A stretch of DNA of 64,000 bases from NCBI RefSeq assembly GCF_016495865.1, contig NZ_CP054706.1, positions 1,054,001 through 1,118,000 of the forward strand, written 5' to 3'. The stretch comes from Salicibibacter cibi (GTDB lineage Bacteria > Bacillota > Bacilli > Bacillales > Marinococcaceae). The translations under genes were made by a program, and so were the position numbers. Below the pieces are notes generated by a model that was not told where the DNA came from, did no database searches, and saw only the letters and a list, made by a program, of their open reading frames with translations. This document shows positions 9,844 through 17,935 of this stretch, in pieces. Numbering within the stretch: the first letter of the stretch is position 1; every line of letters begins with the position of its first letter.

Positions 9844-11352
9844 TTGGTAAGAAAAACAGACTGGCCGGTATTTATTATTAGCGGTGGATTCCTGTTACTT
9901 TTTGTGATCGCCTCGTTGATTCAAGTTGACTTTGTCGCTGACTTGGTTGACCTGTCATTTGCGTGGGCGACTTCCTATTTCGGGGCTTTTTGGCAAGTGT
10001 TCATGGTGCTTGTACTTGTAGTTGCGATCGGACTAATGGTCTCGCGATATGGGAATATTCGTTTAGGTACCCGTGATCGACCTGACATAAACAATTTCAA
10101 GTGGATTGCGATGATTGTTACGACATTAATGGCGGGCGGTGGCGTATTTTGGGCCGCTGCTGAACCGGTCTCTCATTTTCTGGAGACCCCGCCGATGTAT
10201 GGAGATGTGCCACCCGGAGAGGGAGCAACGATCGCACCGGCGTTAGCACAATCGTTTCTGGATTGGGGATTTCTGGCTTGGGCTGTAAACGGAACCCTAA
10301 CGGCAGTTGTTATCATGTATGGGCAATCAAAAGGGTTGCCTATGAAGCCAAGGATCTTGCTTTACCCTATTTTCGGGGAAAAAATTATGACAAAAAATGC
10401 ATTCGGGACGTTGGTCGACGCTTGTTCCATCCTTGCCGTGGCTGCCGGAACGATTGGGCCCATTGGTTTTCTCGGTTTACAGGCTGCATACATGGTGGAA
10501 GATTTGTTCGGCATACCTAATACATTGATTACGCAATTAGCCGTGGTTTTAGGTCTTGTGCTGATTGCAGCAATTTCTGCAATGACCGGTATTCATAAGG
10601 GAATCCAATTTCTTAGCCGTTTTAATGTTATTTTTGCCTTAGTATTAAGTGTGGTTATTTTATTAGTTGGCCCTGGCCGTTTTATTATTGACCAATTTAT
10701 TGGCTCGTTTGGCATTTACGTCCAAGACTTTTTGCAACTTGCTTTTTACAGAGGGGATGAAGGCTGGCTATCGCAATGGACGTTATTCTTTTGGGGATGG
10801 TTTATCGGCTATGCGCCTATGATGGCAATGTTCATTAGCCGCGTTTCTCATGGTAGAACGCTTCGCGAATTGTTTATAGCAGTCATCATTATTGCACCGT
10901 TGGTCATGAATTTTTGGTTCACGGTGGTTGGCGGAACCGGTATTTTCAATGAACTTCAAAACCCGGGCTCCGTTGGTGTACCTCTTGAAGAAGGAGGGCA
11001 AGCAGCAGCCATTAACGCGATTGTTACCCAACTTCCGTTCGGATTTTGGATTGCAATAGGATTTCTACTTGTAACGGTAGTTTTCGTGGCAACAACAGCG
11101 GATACGTTATCTTACACGATATCGATCTCCATTTCGGCAACAGATGACCCGCCGAAAGCGATGCGTGTGTTTTGGGCGGTCATGATGGGTGCCGTAGGTT
11201 CAATTCTAATCGTACTCGGAGAAGGGAGCGTTGACGCCTTACAATCCTTTATTGTGGTGACCGCTGTCCCCGTTTCACTCATATTGTTGCCAACGTTATG
11301 GCTGGCACCGCGAGTGGCGAAGAAAATGGCGAGAGAGCAAGGGATAAAGTGA
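9844..11352 (+). CDS. BCCT-family transporter (betaine/choline/carnitine type)
   Basis: A 502-residue membrane protein with about twelve spans and BCCT signatures: GGGVFWAAAEPVSHF, SFLDWGFLAWAVNG and TLFFWGWFIGYAPMMAMFISRVSHGRT, the last covering the tryptophan-rich segment of the substrate site. Such carriers import glycine betaine, choline, carnitine or ectoine with Na+ or H+ as osmoprotectants. The C-terminus is short, lacking a long osmosensing extension. The start is TTG at 9844, seven bases after AGGGGG; the ATG at 9839 is out of frame and stops after three codons. Monocistronic with its own terminator. Confidence 0.9.
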   Translation: MVRKTDWPVFIISGGFLLLFVIASLIQVDFVADLVDLSFAWATSYFGAFWQVFMVLVLVVAIGLMVSRYGNIRLGTRDRPDINNFKWIAMIVTTLMAGGGVFWAAAEPVSHFLETPPMYGDVPPGEGATIAPALAQSFLDWGFLAWAVNGTLTAVVIMYGQSKGLPMKPRILLYPIFGEKIMTKNAFGTLVDACSILAVAAGTIGPIGFLGLQAAYMVEDLFGIPNTLITQLAVVLGLVLIAAISAMTGIHKGIQFLSRFNVIFALVLSVVILLVGPGRFIIDQFIGSFGIYVQDFLQLAFYRGDEGWLSQWTLFFWGWFIGYAPMMAMFISRVSHGRTLRELFIAVIIIAPLVMNFWFTVVGGTGIFNELQNPGSVGVPLEEGGQAAAINAIVTQLPFGFWIAIGFLLVTVVFVATTADTLSYTISISISATDDPPKAMRVFWAVMMGAVGSILIVLGEGSVDALQSFIVVTAVPVSLILLPTLWLAPRVAKKMAREQGIK

Positions 11353-11368
11353 ATTTGGAACAAAAAAG

Positions 11369-11406
11369 CCCACTCATCAGGTTGGCAAACCTGGTGGGGG
11401 GTTTTT
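11369..11406 (+). terminator. Rho-independent terminator after the BCCT gene
   Basis: CCCACTCATCAGGTT / AACCTGGTGGGGGG hairpin with the loop GGCA, followed by TTTTT. Confidence 0.75.
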
Positions 11407-11533
11407 GTCATTTAAAAAGGCATTTGCTTCAAAGTAGGGGATAAGTTCACGTATTCCAGACAAAATTCTGGTGGCAGATTTCGCGTAAAAATGAGTTATA
11501 ATGGATTGATGGGGGACGATCGACACAATTAGG

Positions 11534-11630
11534 TTTCCCGCGGGTATTTCGTTATTTCCCGTTGGTAATTTGACATTTCCCGTGGATAAATTATTATTTC
11601 CCGTGGGTATTTTGATATTTCCCGCGGGTA
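11534..11630. repeat. 21-bp tandem repeat, five units
   Basis: Five consecutive units start with TTTCCCG at 11534, 11555, 11576, 11597 and 11618, exactly 21 bases apart; the first four are complete and the fifth merges into the ribosome binding site of the next gene. Consensus TTTCCCGYGGGTA then an A/T-rich tail. Units 1 and 5 contain the palindrome CCCGCGGG. The spacing is two helical turns, as in operator arrays. Confidence 0.9.
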
Positions 11631-11645
11631 ACGGAGGCGATCAAC

Positions 11646-12365
11646 GTGACGACCAATAAAAATCACATCCGACAACACGTGTGGGAACAAATGGAAGAGA
11701 AAAAAATTGGCCGTTTCCCGTTTCCGCTCCAAAACCGCATCCCAAACTTTAAAGGTGCCGAGAAAGCGGCTGATCATGTCGCGACACTCTCCGCTTATCA
11801 AAATGCAAAAGCTGTGAAGGTTAATCCCGACGCGCCGCAGCTCCCATTGCGGGCGCAAGTGCTCATCGACGGCAAAATGTTGTTAGTCCCCACACCCCGC
11901 TTAAAGGCAGGCTTTATCCAAGTGAAACCGGAATGGGTGCCGCAAGGAGAAGAGAAGAAAGCCACGAGCTTAACGCATATGAAACACTTTGGGAAGGAAA
12001 TCCCCCTTTCCGATATTCCGCGGATTGATCTTATCGTGGTCGGCTCCGTTGCGGTACATAAAGATGGGCGCCGCTTGGGAAAAGGAGAGGGGTATGCCGA
12101 TCGAGAGTATGCAATACTGACAGAGCTCGGAAACCCGAGAGTCCCCGTTGTGACCACCGTTCATTCCGCCCAACTCGTTGACGCCGACATCCCCATCGAA
12201 CGATATGATCTAACCGCTGACTGGATAGCGACGGAAAACGAAATCTTTTCAACAAACACGCCTTATTCGAAACCGACAGGCATTGACTGGAGTCAAGTAA
12301 CCGAAGAGGAAAAAGAAGAAATGCCGGTGCTCGCGGAAATTAGTCGGCTCGTCCGCGGAGAGTAG
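11646..12365 (+). CDS. 5-formyltetrahydrofolate cyclo-ligase-like protein (MTHFSD-type)
   Basis: A 239-residue protein of the 5-formyl-THF cyclo-ligase superfamily. It has the PLRAQVLIDGKMLLVPTPRL region and the motif VGSVAVHKDGRRLGKGEGYADREYA, which corresponds to the G-x-G-x-G-[YF]-[YF]-D loop of the family. It is longer than classical FAU1/YqgN enzymes (about 190) and matches the divergent branch whose substrate is uncertain. Start GTG at 11646 follows CGGAGGCG. The gene is preceded by the 21-bp tandem array and is followed 60 bases later by sfsA. Whether it makes methenyl-THF is not established by sequence. Confidence 0.75.
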   Translation: MTTNKNHIRQHVWEQMEEKKIGRFPFPLQNRIPNFKGAEKAADHVATLSAYQNAKAVKVNPDAPQLPLRAQVLIDGKMLLVPTPRLKAGFIQVKPEWVPQGEEKKATSLTHMKHFGKEIPLSDIPRIDLIVVGSVAVHKDGRRLGKGEGYADREYAILTELGNPRVPVVTTVHSAQLVDADIPIERYDLTADWIATENEIFSTNTPYSKPTGIDWSQVTEEEKEEMPVLAEISRLVRGE

Positions 12366-12368
12366 AGG

Positions 12369-12396
12369 TTGAAACGTTTCAATCGCTTTGGATAAT
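12369..12396 (+). promoter_or_regulatory. Putative sfsA promoter with palindromic operator
   Basis: TTGAAA (12369-12374), a 16-base spacer and GATAAT (12391-12396). The -35 box lies within a perfect 14-bp palindrome, TTGAAACGTTTCAA (12369-12382), a likely repressor site. A second -10-like TATAAT lies at 12401. Confidence 0.5.
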
Positions 12397-12427
12397 GGGT
12401 TATAATAGCTTTTGGGGGACGACAGAC

Positions 12428-13159
12428 ATGTTCATGCCGTATCGCGACCAGCTATATAAAGCAACATTCATAGATCGGCCGAACCGTTTTATCATTCGGG
12501 CGAAAAAAGAAGACGGTAAAACAGTTATCGCTCATTTGCCGGACCCGGGTCGATTAATCGAATTGCTCATCCCCGGACGAGAGATATGGGTGCGTTATGT
12601 CGACAACCCGAAACGCAAGACGCAATGGTCGGCGGTTCTTTGCGAGAGCGAAGATGCATGTGTATACGTTTCCCTGGACACCACGTTCCCCAACCGTTTG
12701 ATTGCCCAAGCCTTGAAGGAAAAACGCATTGAGGCGCTAAAAAAATACAACTATGTAAGGGCTGAATATCCATTCGCAGGCGCACGCTGGGATTTTTTAT
12801 TGGAAAATAAAGGTCAGTCATTGCTTTTGGAAGTGAAAAGCGTGACACTTGCGGAGGATGGCATTGCTTATTTTCCCGATGCCGTTACCGCCCGTGGCAG
12901 AAAGCATGTGGAGACTTTAACGGACATTCAAATCGAAGGCAATTATGACACGGCCGTATTGTTTGTGGTGCAAAGGGGCGATGTTACGAGTGTTCGTCTC
13001 GCCACCCATATCGATCCGGCATTCTCGTCCGCTTTGCAAGAAGCAGCGGATACTGGCGTAGCAACGCTGGCTGTAACAACGGACGTCCGTTTGGAAGGCG
13101 TGAAATTGGGCCAGGAATTACCTGTGCAACTAAACAATCAGAAGGGATCGATAAAATGA
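12428..13159 (+). CDS. sfsA: SfsA-family protein (sugar fermentation stimulation homologue)
   Basis: A 243-residue protein with the SfsA signatures LPDPGRLIELL, FAGARWDFLLE, LLLEVKSVTLAEDGIAYFPDAVTARGRKH (a nuclease-like E-V-K core) and a C-terminal DPAFSSAL segment. The E. coli protein binds DNA and influences maltose metabolism; the fold resembles PD-(D/E)xK nucleases, and the biochemical role is unresolved. ATG at 12428 is chosen since GGGGGAC precedes it; the upstream ATG at 12395 overlaps the promoter -10 region and has no ribosome binding site. The stop overlaps the next start (ATGA). Confidence 0.85.
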   Translation: MFMPYRDQLYKATFIDRPNRFIIRAKKEDGKTVIAHLPDPGRLIELLIPGREIWVRYVDNPKRKTQWSAVLCESEDACVYVSLDTTFPNRLIAQALKEKRIEALKKYNYVRAEYPFAGARWDFLLENKGQSLLLEVKSVTLAEDGIAYFPDAVTARGRKHVETLTDIQIEGNYDTAVLFVVQRGDVTSVRLATHIDPAFSSALQEAADTGVATLAVTTDVRLEGVKLGQELPVQLNNQKGSIK

Positions 13160-13701
13160 CGTTAAACGATTGGTTTGCAAAGGGAACGACCGCTGAAGTT
13201 TATATTGAAAATATGAGTCAACATAAAGACAATCTTCAACATGTTTATGAACAATTCAACCTCCCGGACGATGCCAGGTTGGAAGGGGCAGGCACCTCTC
13301 CTCGTGTCATTGTTCTCACCGAAGATTGGTGCGGCGACGCGATGATAAACGTGCCGATTTTGCTTCACATCGCGGAGAAAATGAATATGGACGTATCGAT
13401 GTTGTTAAGGGACAGCAATTTGGAGCTTATGGACCAATACTTGACGAATGGGAAGTCGCGCTCGATTCCGATCTTTATTTTTATCGATGAAAACGGAAAT
13501 GAAGTGGCGAAATGGGGGCCTCGGGCGCCGGAAGTACAGGCGAAAGTCGAAGCTCTTTTTTCCAAACTGCCGGCAAAAGATGCACCAGACTATGAAGATA
13601 AATGGAAAGAGACGCTTTCGTCACTCACACAGATGTTTCGCGAGGATGAAAACGTATGGGGTGAAGTGTATGAAAGCATCATGAAAACGTTGGTGAAATA
13701 A
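13156..13701 (+). CDS. Thioredoxin-family protein with WCGD in place of WCxxC
   Basis: A 181-residue cytoplasmic protein. The stretch VIVLTEDWCGDAMINVP aligns with the thioredoxin active-site strand-helix, and SIPIFIFIDENGNEVAKWG contains the cis-proline loop (SIP). The active site is WCGD: only the first cysteine remains and the second is replaced, so it cannot perform a classical dithiol-disulfide exchange. This matches the Thioredoxin_9 type common in Bacillaceae. A bacillithiol-linked or monothiol role is possible in view of bshB2 nearby, but that is conjecture. Its ATG overlaps the sfsA stop by four bases, so the pair is translationally coupled. Confidence 0.75.
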   Translation: MTLNDWFAKGTTAEVYIENMSQHKDNLQHVYEQFNLPDDARLEGAGTSPRVIVLTEDWCGDAMINVPILLHIAEKMNMDVSMLLRDSNLELMDQYLTNGKSRSIPIFIFIDENGNEVAKWGPRAPEVQAKVEALFSKLPAKDAPDYEDKWKETLSSLTQMFREDENVWGEVYESIMKTLVK

Positions 13702-14132
13702 AATTGTCTGGGCGGGTTATGCATCCGCTTTTCAAGCAGTTGTTTGAGTTGGCGTAATGTTGATTTTTCAATTTAAGAAGCCTCTGCCAAAATTAACATT
13801 AAGCCTTAAGAGGGAACGTCACTGAAATGTGTGTTTTAGCGCCATGAATCTACTGAATCTGGTATATTATGGCGTCATCGGATCGTTATGACGCCATCAA
13901 ACAAACATGACGCTCCACGGCACCTCCATTGTAGACATACGTGTACTTGTCTTCATCTCTGTGGTCGAGTGTCCATACGACGTCGGGAGAACTGGATTGG
14001 CGATAGGCATGAAAATCACTCCTTAAGATATATTGTCGTAACTATCGTGGGCAGATGAATGGTTTTCATGGTTCTTTTTTTGTCGAAAATTTCAATTTAT
14101 TTCCGGTGAATTTAAAAAAAGGGGAGTTGGAA
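13702..14132. other. Intergenic region with a dispersed palindrome
   Basis: No convincing gene. It contains the ATGGCGTCAT palindromic repeat (13841-13902). On the minus strand a good ribosome binding site (AAGGAGTG, 14017-14024) precedes an ATG at 14010. That frame gives only a 37-residue, Thr/Ser-rich peptide, whereas the neighbouring frame (…SSPDVVWTLDHRDEDKYTYVYNGG…) looks more protein-like. It may be a frameshifted small gene. Confidence 0.4.
13841..13902. repeat. Dispersed repeat with ATGGCGTCAT/ATGACGCCAT palindrome, copy A
   Basis: GCCATGAATCTAC...ATATT followed by 10-bp inverted arms ATGGCGTCAT (13869-13878) and ATGACGCCAT (13888-13897). A clearly related copy occurs at 29533-29596 beyond clpE. 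Confidence 0.8.
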
Positions 14133-14639
14133 GTGAGTATCATTATTAGACCATATACAGAAGCGGACGTATCACACTTGTTAACGATATGGAATGATAT
14201 TGTGGTGGAGGGCATGAGCTTTCCACAGGAAGAACCGTTGACATTGGAGGCAGCCCAGTGCTTTTTTGCGGAACAATCCTATACAGGTGTGGCTGAAGAA
14301 AACGGAGAGATACTTGGCCTTTATATTGTACACCCGAATAGTGAAGGGCGCTGTGGCCATATTGCCAATGCATCTTATGGTGTTAAAGCCGGCCAAAGAG
14401 GTAAACGGATTGGAGAAAAAATGGTCATTGATTCTTTGGAGAGAGCAGGATCACTGGGGTTTCGAATCATGCAATATAACGCGGTCGTCGTTACAAACAA
14501 GGGAGCGATTCACTTATACAAAAAGCTAGGTTTTACCTCATTAGGTGTCATCCCGAATGGATTTAAACAAAAAGATGGAAGCTATGCCGATATCGTCCCA
14601 TTTTATATTGAAATTGATGCGGATCGAGAAACCATGTAA
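14133..14639 (+). CDS. GNAT-family N-acetyltransferase
   Basis: A 168-residue acetyltransferase. It starts with IIIRPYTEADVSHLLTIWND, typical of the first GNAT strand and helix, and carries the acetyl-CoA loop GVKAGQRGKRIGEKMV (Q-x-x-G-x-[GA]-like pattern) and the final NKGAIHLYKKLGFTSLG motif. The substrate is unknown. GTG at 14133 follows GGGGAGTTGGAA; the frame extends upstream to ATG 14055, but those 26 residues lie outside the domain. It stands alone. Confidence 0.8.
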   Translation: MSIIIRPYTEADVSHLLTIWNDIVVEGMSFPQEEPLTLEAAQCFFAEQSYTGVAEENGEILGLYIVHPNSEGRCGHIANASYGVKAGQRGKRIGEKMVIDSLERAGSLGFRIMQYNAVVVTNKGAIHLYKKLGFTSLGVIPNGFKQKDGSYADIVPFYIEIDADRETM

Positions 14640-14726
14640 AGGAGAGTAGAAAGGAGGGTCGCAAGGGAACAACGGCCCCCTTCCTTCTTCATCCCGGATG
14701 TTCGATATTTCAATGCCAAGAGGATG

Positions 14727-15395
14727 TCACAATTCATACGTCCAAAATTCCTCGTAGCGAATCCAGGCTTCCGTATCCTCATCGCCTTCGGCAATTTTCT
14801 GTTTCGTGATCGCCGATACTTCTTGCATTTGGCTCTCGTGGGCATCAATCGCTTGTAACTTTCGTTCCATTAAATCGTCGATGTCATAAACGATGTCAGC
14901 TTCTCCGATTTCTTCCACCGCATTGGCCGTAATGGCTTTCGTGTGCAGTTTCGGTCGCTTGCTTTCCGGAATCTTTTTCATCGCTTCAACCACGGCGGCA
15001 CCGGTGGCATCATGATCCGGATGGATGCTAAGTCCCGGATGAAACGTAATGACAAGTGATGGATCGACATCGAGAATCACTTTCCGTAAATGTGAAGCGA
15101 GTGTTTGCTCATCCTCAAATTCCAGCGTTTTATCCCGATAGCCAAGGTGAAGAAGCTCGTCCACGCCCATGATGTCACAGGCGTTTTGGAGTTCCTTTTG
15201 ACGAATGAACGGCAGCGTCTCCCGGTTTGCCACCGGCGGGTTACCCCAGTTTCTTCCCATTTCACCGGATGTTAAGGAAGCGACGGTCACTTTTGTCCCG
15301 TGCTCCCTTTTGTGCATCATGATCGTTCCCGCGGCTGAAAATGTTTCATCATCCGGGTGTGGAAAAAGCAATAAGATGTGCCCTTCTTTATTCAT
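14727..15395 (-). CDS. bshB2: Bacillithiol biosynthesis deacetylase BshB2 (PIG-L/LmbE family)
   Basis: A 222-residue zinc-dependent N-acetyl-glucosaminyl deacetylase. Zinc ligands lie in PHPDDE (H13, D16) and HPDHD (H125-H128 region). The enzyme removes the acetyl group from GlcNAc-malate in bacillithiol synthesis; BshB2 is one of two partly redundant enzymes in Bacillus. Length equals B. subtilis YojG/BshB2 (221). Its ATG overlaps the yojF stop by four bases (ATGA), the same pairing as in B. subtilis, which supports the symbol. Confidence 0.9.
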   Translation of the reverse strand: MNKEGHILLLFPHPDDETFSAAGTIMMHKREHGTKVTVASLTSGEMGRNWGNPPVANRETLPFIRQKELQNACDIMGVDELLHLGYRDKTLEFEDEQTLASHLRKVILDVDPSLVITFHPGLSIHPDHDATGAAVVEAMKKIPESKRPKLHTKAITANAVEEIGEADIVYDIDDLMERKLQAIDAHESQMQEVSAITKQKIAEGDEDTEAWIRYEEFWTYEL

Positions 15396-15760
15396 GTTAT
15401 CCCTCCTCGAAACGGGATTGTACTAAGTTGCAAAGCAACGGCGAGTTTTCCTTGTTCATCGAACCCATACAAGTACAGCGACTCATTGTTTTTATAGTCA
15501 AACATCGATAAGCCTTCGGCAAAGATCCAACCATCATCGGTTTTTAAGCCTACGCGATACGGGTCTTCACCCTTAATCTTTCCGTGCTGAACATCCATAC
15601 GCGCGTTTCGCACATACCCGCCGGCAGCATGGTGTTTGCCGTGGCGGTAGGCAGCGTAAGCGCCGTTCGTCAATTCAAAATGGATATATACGTGTTTCTC
15701 ATTAAAAAAATCCAATAATGGCTGAACAATGTCTACGTGAATCATTTCCAAAACAATCAT
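15392..15760 (-). CDS. yojF: YojF-family protein (DUF1806)
   Basis: A 122-residue protein in the conserved yojF-bshB2 pair. It reads IHVDIVQPLLDFFNEKHVYIHFELTNGAYA near its N-terminus and ends ALQLSTIPFRGGIT. The family has no assigned enzymatic role; its strict coupling to bshB2 suggests help in bacillithiol synthesis or regulation. No membrane span, signal peptide or metal motif is visible. It is the first gene of the two-gene operon, divergent from the LD-carboxypeptidase gene. Confidence 0.85.
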   Translation of the reverse strand: MIVLEMIHVDIVQPLLDFFNEKHVYIHFELTNGAYAAYRHGKHHAAGGYVRNARMDVQHGKIKGEDPYRVGLKTDDGWIFAEGLSMFDYKNNESLYLYGFDEQGKLAVALQLSTIPFRGGIT

Positions 15761-15910
15761 TCCTCGTTTGCTGGGTAGTAGGTTTATAGCATAGTTTTAT
15801 TTTACCTTTTTACGTATTTGTTTTAAACAGAAATGCTCGTGAGAATGATCGTTTAAAAGCGGACATATAGTAAAAGGAAGAAATGCACGAAGGAAAAGGG
15901 GGATGTGCTA

Positions 15911-16828
15911 GTGGCCATTCAAGCCCCGACACTGCAAGCCGGAGATACAGTAGGTATCGTGACGTTGGGTAGTCCACTCGAAGCCGAGATCATTGATGAA
16001 CGGGTGCAAACGTTGGAAGCGATGGGCTTGAACGTCGTGCTCGGCGCACATGTATACGATTGGGATGGTTTTTTGGCCGGAACGGATCAGGAGCGGGCAG
16101 CGGATGTAATGGCAATGTTCGAACGGGAGGATGTGAGCATGATTTTGCCGACACGCGGCGGTGTTGGTGTAGCCGGGATTCTTCCGTATTTAAATTTCGA
16201 GGTGATTGAAAATAACCCGAAATGGATCAGTGGATACAGCGATATTACGGTTCTCTTAAATACACTTTATCAATATGCGAATATCATTGCTGTGCACAGC
16301 TTGATGCTGATTGATTTTCAAGAAACGACTCCTCCATATAATTTCGAACAGTTTTTCAGTGTTGTTTCATCAACATCCATTGACCATGCAATTGTTAATC
16401 CGCCGGAGGTTGCGCCGTTAACAGGTCGTGTTCCGGGGAATGTGACAGGTCCGATCGTAGGCGGGAACCTTACTTCTTTTATTGGAACGTTGGGAACGCC
16501 ATTTGAAATTGATACAACGGGTTGTATTTTATTTTTGGAAGAAGTGAATGCACCTATCAATACTGTGTATCGGTATATGAAACATCTTGAGCAAGCGGGA
16601 AAATTTGATGATTGCGTAGGAATTATTCTCGGCGAATGCAATAATTGCCAAGTTGCATATGGGGAGGATTATGAAGATTTGATCGAAAATTTCATTGTGC
16701 CGATGGGAAAACCGTTGATTACAGGGCTTGCAAGCGGGCACGGGACTTATAAAGCGGCTGTCCCGATCGGGGCTAGCGCAAACCTTAATAGTGATGACGG
16801 GACGATTACGGTTATTAGCGAAGGATAA
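15911..16828 (+). CDS. Muramoyltetrapeptide (LD-)carboxypeptidase, peptidase family S66
   Basis: A 305-residue protein of the LdcA/MccF family. The nucleophile is Ser110 in WISGYSDIT. The general Glu is probably in LFLEEVNAP and the His in SGHGTYKAAVPIG, completing the Ser-Glu-His triad. N-terminal GDTVGIVTLGSP and ILPTRGGVGV are also typical. LdcA removes the terminal D-Ala from cytoplasmic muropeptides during wall recycling; MccF relatives cleave microcin-like conjugates, so the substrate is not certain. GTG at 15911 lies seven bases after AAGGGGGA; GTG at 15905 is too close to it. No signal peptide. Confidence 0.85.
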   Translation: MAIQAPTLQAGDTVGIVTLGSPLEAEIIDERVQTLEAMGLNVVLGAHVYDWDGFLAGTDQERAADVMAMFEREDVSMILPTRGGVGVAGILPYLNFEVIENNPKWISGYSDITVLLNTLYQYANIIAVHSLMLIDFQETTPPYNFEQFFSVVSSTSIDHAIVNPPEVAPLTGRVPGNVTGPIVGGNLTSFIGTLGTPFEIDTTGCILFLEEVNAPINTVYRYMKHLEQAGKFDDCVGIILGECNNCQVAYGEDYEDLIENFIVPMGKPLITGLASGHGTYKAAVPIGASANLNSDDGTITVISEG

Positions 16829-16900
16829 CAACTGTAATGTTCAGTTTGGAAGACAATCTTAATGGGAAAGTGGGGGATGGAGAAAAAAGGAGGCTAACGC

Positions 16901-17449
16901 ATGAAGAAGTATGGAATGCTTACATTATCCGCTGTAGTTGCTACAAGCCTTGCTGCTTGTGGAAATGACGGGGGAGAATTCGAAGATGAAACAAATGGAG
17001 ACGCTCCTGATGAGGGCGATGATAATGCGGAAGTGCAACAAGAAGATGAAGTGAGTGTCGACGATGACATGGATGATGGTGCCGATGAGGATGGCGGGGA
17101 TGCGGATGCAGACGAAGCATGGTACGAAGATCTCCCCTATGACGAGTTCGAATTGGAAGCTGAATACAGCCACGGGGAATACGAGGCAGAATATGACTAT
17201 GAAGGTGGAAATCCCGAAGCGGAAATTGAAGATACCCGGAACGGCGAAGATATAGAAATGGAAGGCGAAGAGGCATTAGAGGAACTTTCCGGAATTCTCC
17301 CGGAAATGGATATCGATGAGAACTCCGGTGAGGATGACATATTGGATGCCGCGATTGATGCATTTACCCTTGATGAAGATTACAGCGAGCTGGAAGTTGA
17401 AGCAGAGTTCTTTGATGATAGCGAAACAGAGGTTGAAGATGAATCTTAA
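16901..17449 (+). CDS. Extremely acidic YusW-like lipoprotein
   Basis: A 182-residue predicted lipoprotein: signal peptide of about 19 residues ending in the lipobox LAAC, a spacer (about 20-70) made almost wholly of Asp, Glu, Gly and Asn, then a C-terminal domain beginning LPYDEFELEAEY with repeated ELEAEY/EAEYDYEGG-type strands, resembling the YusW-like domain. Basic residues are almost absent after the signal peptide, as for exported proteins of halophiles. Ribosome binding site AAAGGAGG lies upstream of ATG 16901. The function is unknown; it would be anchored to the outer face of the membrane. Confidence 0.75.
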   Translation: MKKYGMLTLSAVVATSLAACGNDGGEFEDETNGDAPDEGDDNAEVQQEDEVSVDDDMDDGADEDGGDADADEAWYEDLPYDEFELEAEYSHGEYEAEYDYEGGNPEAEIEDTRNGEDIEMEGEEALEELSGILPEMDIDENSGEDDILDAAIDAFTLDEDYSELEVEAEFFDDSETEVEDES

Positions 17450-17775
17450 TCGTTTGCCTCATTTCGTTCAAAATAAAGATGATAGTGGAATTTGCATCCT
17501 TCATTAAAGATGGAATGGCATTTGAGACAACGGTCGGTTGCCAGGTACGCGCGGATGGTATGCTCGTAACCGCAAACGCCGCATAAAATGGCACGTTCGC
17601 CAAATTGATCTGAAGGCCATACGGAAATGGCGTGTGCCTCGGATTCCTGATGGCATTGATAGCACGGATAGTATTTTCCGCAACAATGAAACTTGATCGC
17701 GATGATATCTTTATCTGAGGAATAGTGAATGCATCGCGTTTGTCGATCGATTTTCTTGCCGTACACGCGTTTCAT
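17446..17775 (-). CDS. CHY-type zinc-finger protein
   Basis: A 109-residue protein with Cys/His pairs arranged as in CHY zinc fingers: CIHYSSDKDIIAIKF, then HCCGKYYPCYQCH, AILCGVCGYEHT, and CLKCHSIFNEGCKFHYHLYF. About a dozen Cys/His residues would bind three zinc ions. Eukaryotic CHY domains occur in ubiquitin ligases; bacterial solo versions have no assigned role. The start is ATG at 17775 after AAAAGGGGGAG. The 3' end overlaps the acidic lipoprotein gene by four bases on the opposite strand. Confidence 0.8.
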   Translation of the reverse strand: MKRVYGKKIDRQTRCIHYSSDKDIIAIKFHCCGKYYPCYQCHQESEAHAISVWPSDQFGERAILCGVCGYEHTIRAYLATDRCLKCHSIFNEGCKFHYHLYFERNEAND

Positions 17776-17863
17776 TTTGCTCCCCCTTTTATGTTAGAAT
17801 CGTTGGATCCAGTGTAACAAAATGGAGCGCCACATTGACCAGAAATTTTTTTCCGCATAATAT

Positions 17864-17892
17864 TTGCTAATTGGTGTAAGCTATGGTATAGT
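17864..17892 (+). promoter_or_regulatory. Promoter of the first cold-shock gene
   Basis: TTGCTA (17864-17869), 17-base spacer, TATAGT (17887-17892). The transcript would start near 17899, leaving a leader of about 155 bases before the csp start codon. Confidence 0.6.
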
Positions 17893-17935
17893 CAATATGT
17901 CGAAAGTGATTGAATGTACGGTGTAATTGTTTTTC

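Noticed and set aside
11529..11858. Minus-strand frame with a heptapeptide repeat (YPREI-like)
   Set aside because: The peptide repeat arises only because the 21-bp DNA repeat keeps frame; the rest lies antisense to the cyclo-ligase-like gene and there is no ribosome binding site.
13886..14010. Small minus-strand gene after a good ribosome binding site
   Set aside because: The ATG-led frame is low-complexity and the protein-like frame lacks a start; the 3' end overlaps a dispersed palindrome. Kept only as a note in the intergenic entry.
16925..17363. Two long minus-strand frames opposite the acidic lipoprotein, one very His-rich
   Set aside because: Antisense shadows of GAT/GAA/GAC-rich codons; the plus-strand gene has a clear ribosome binding site and lipobox.
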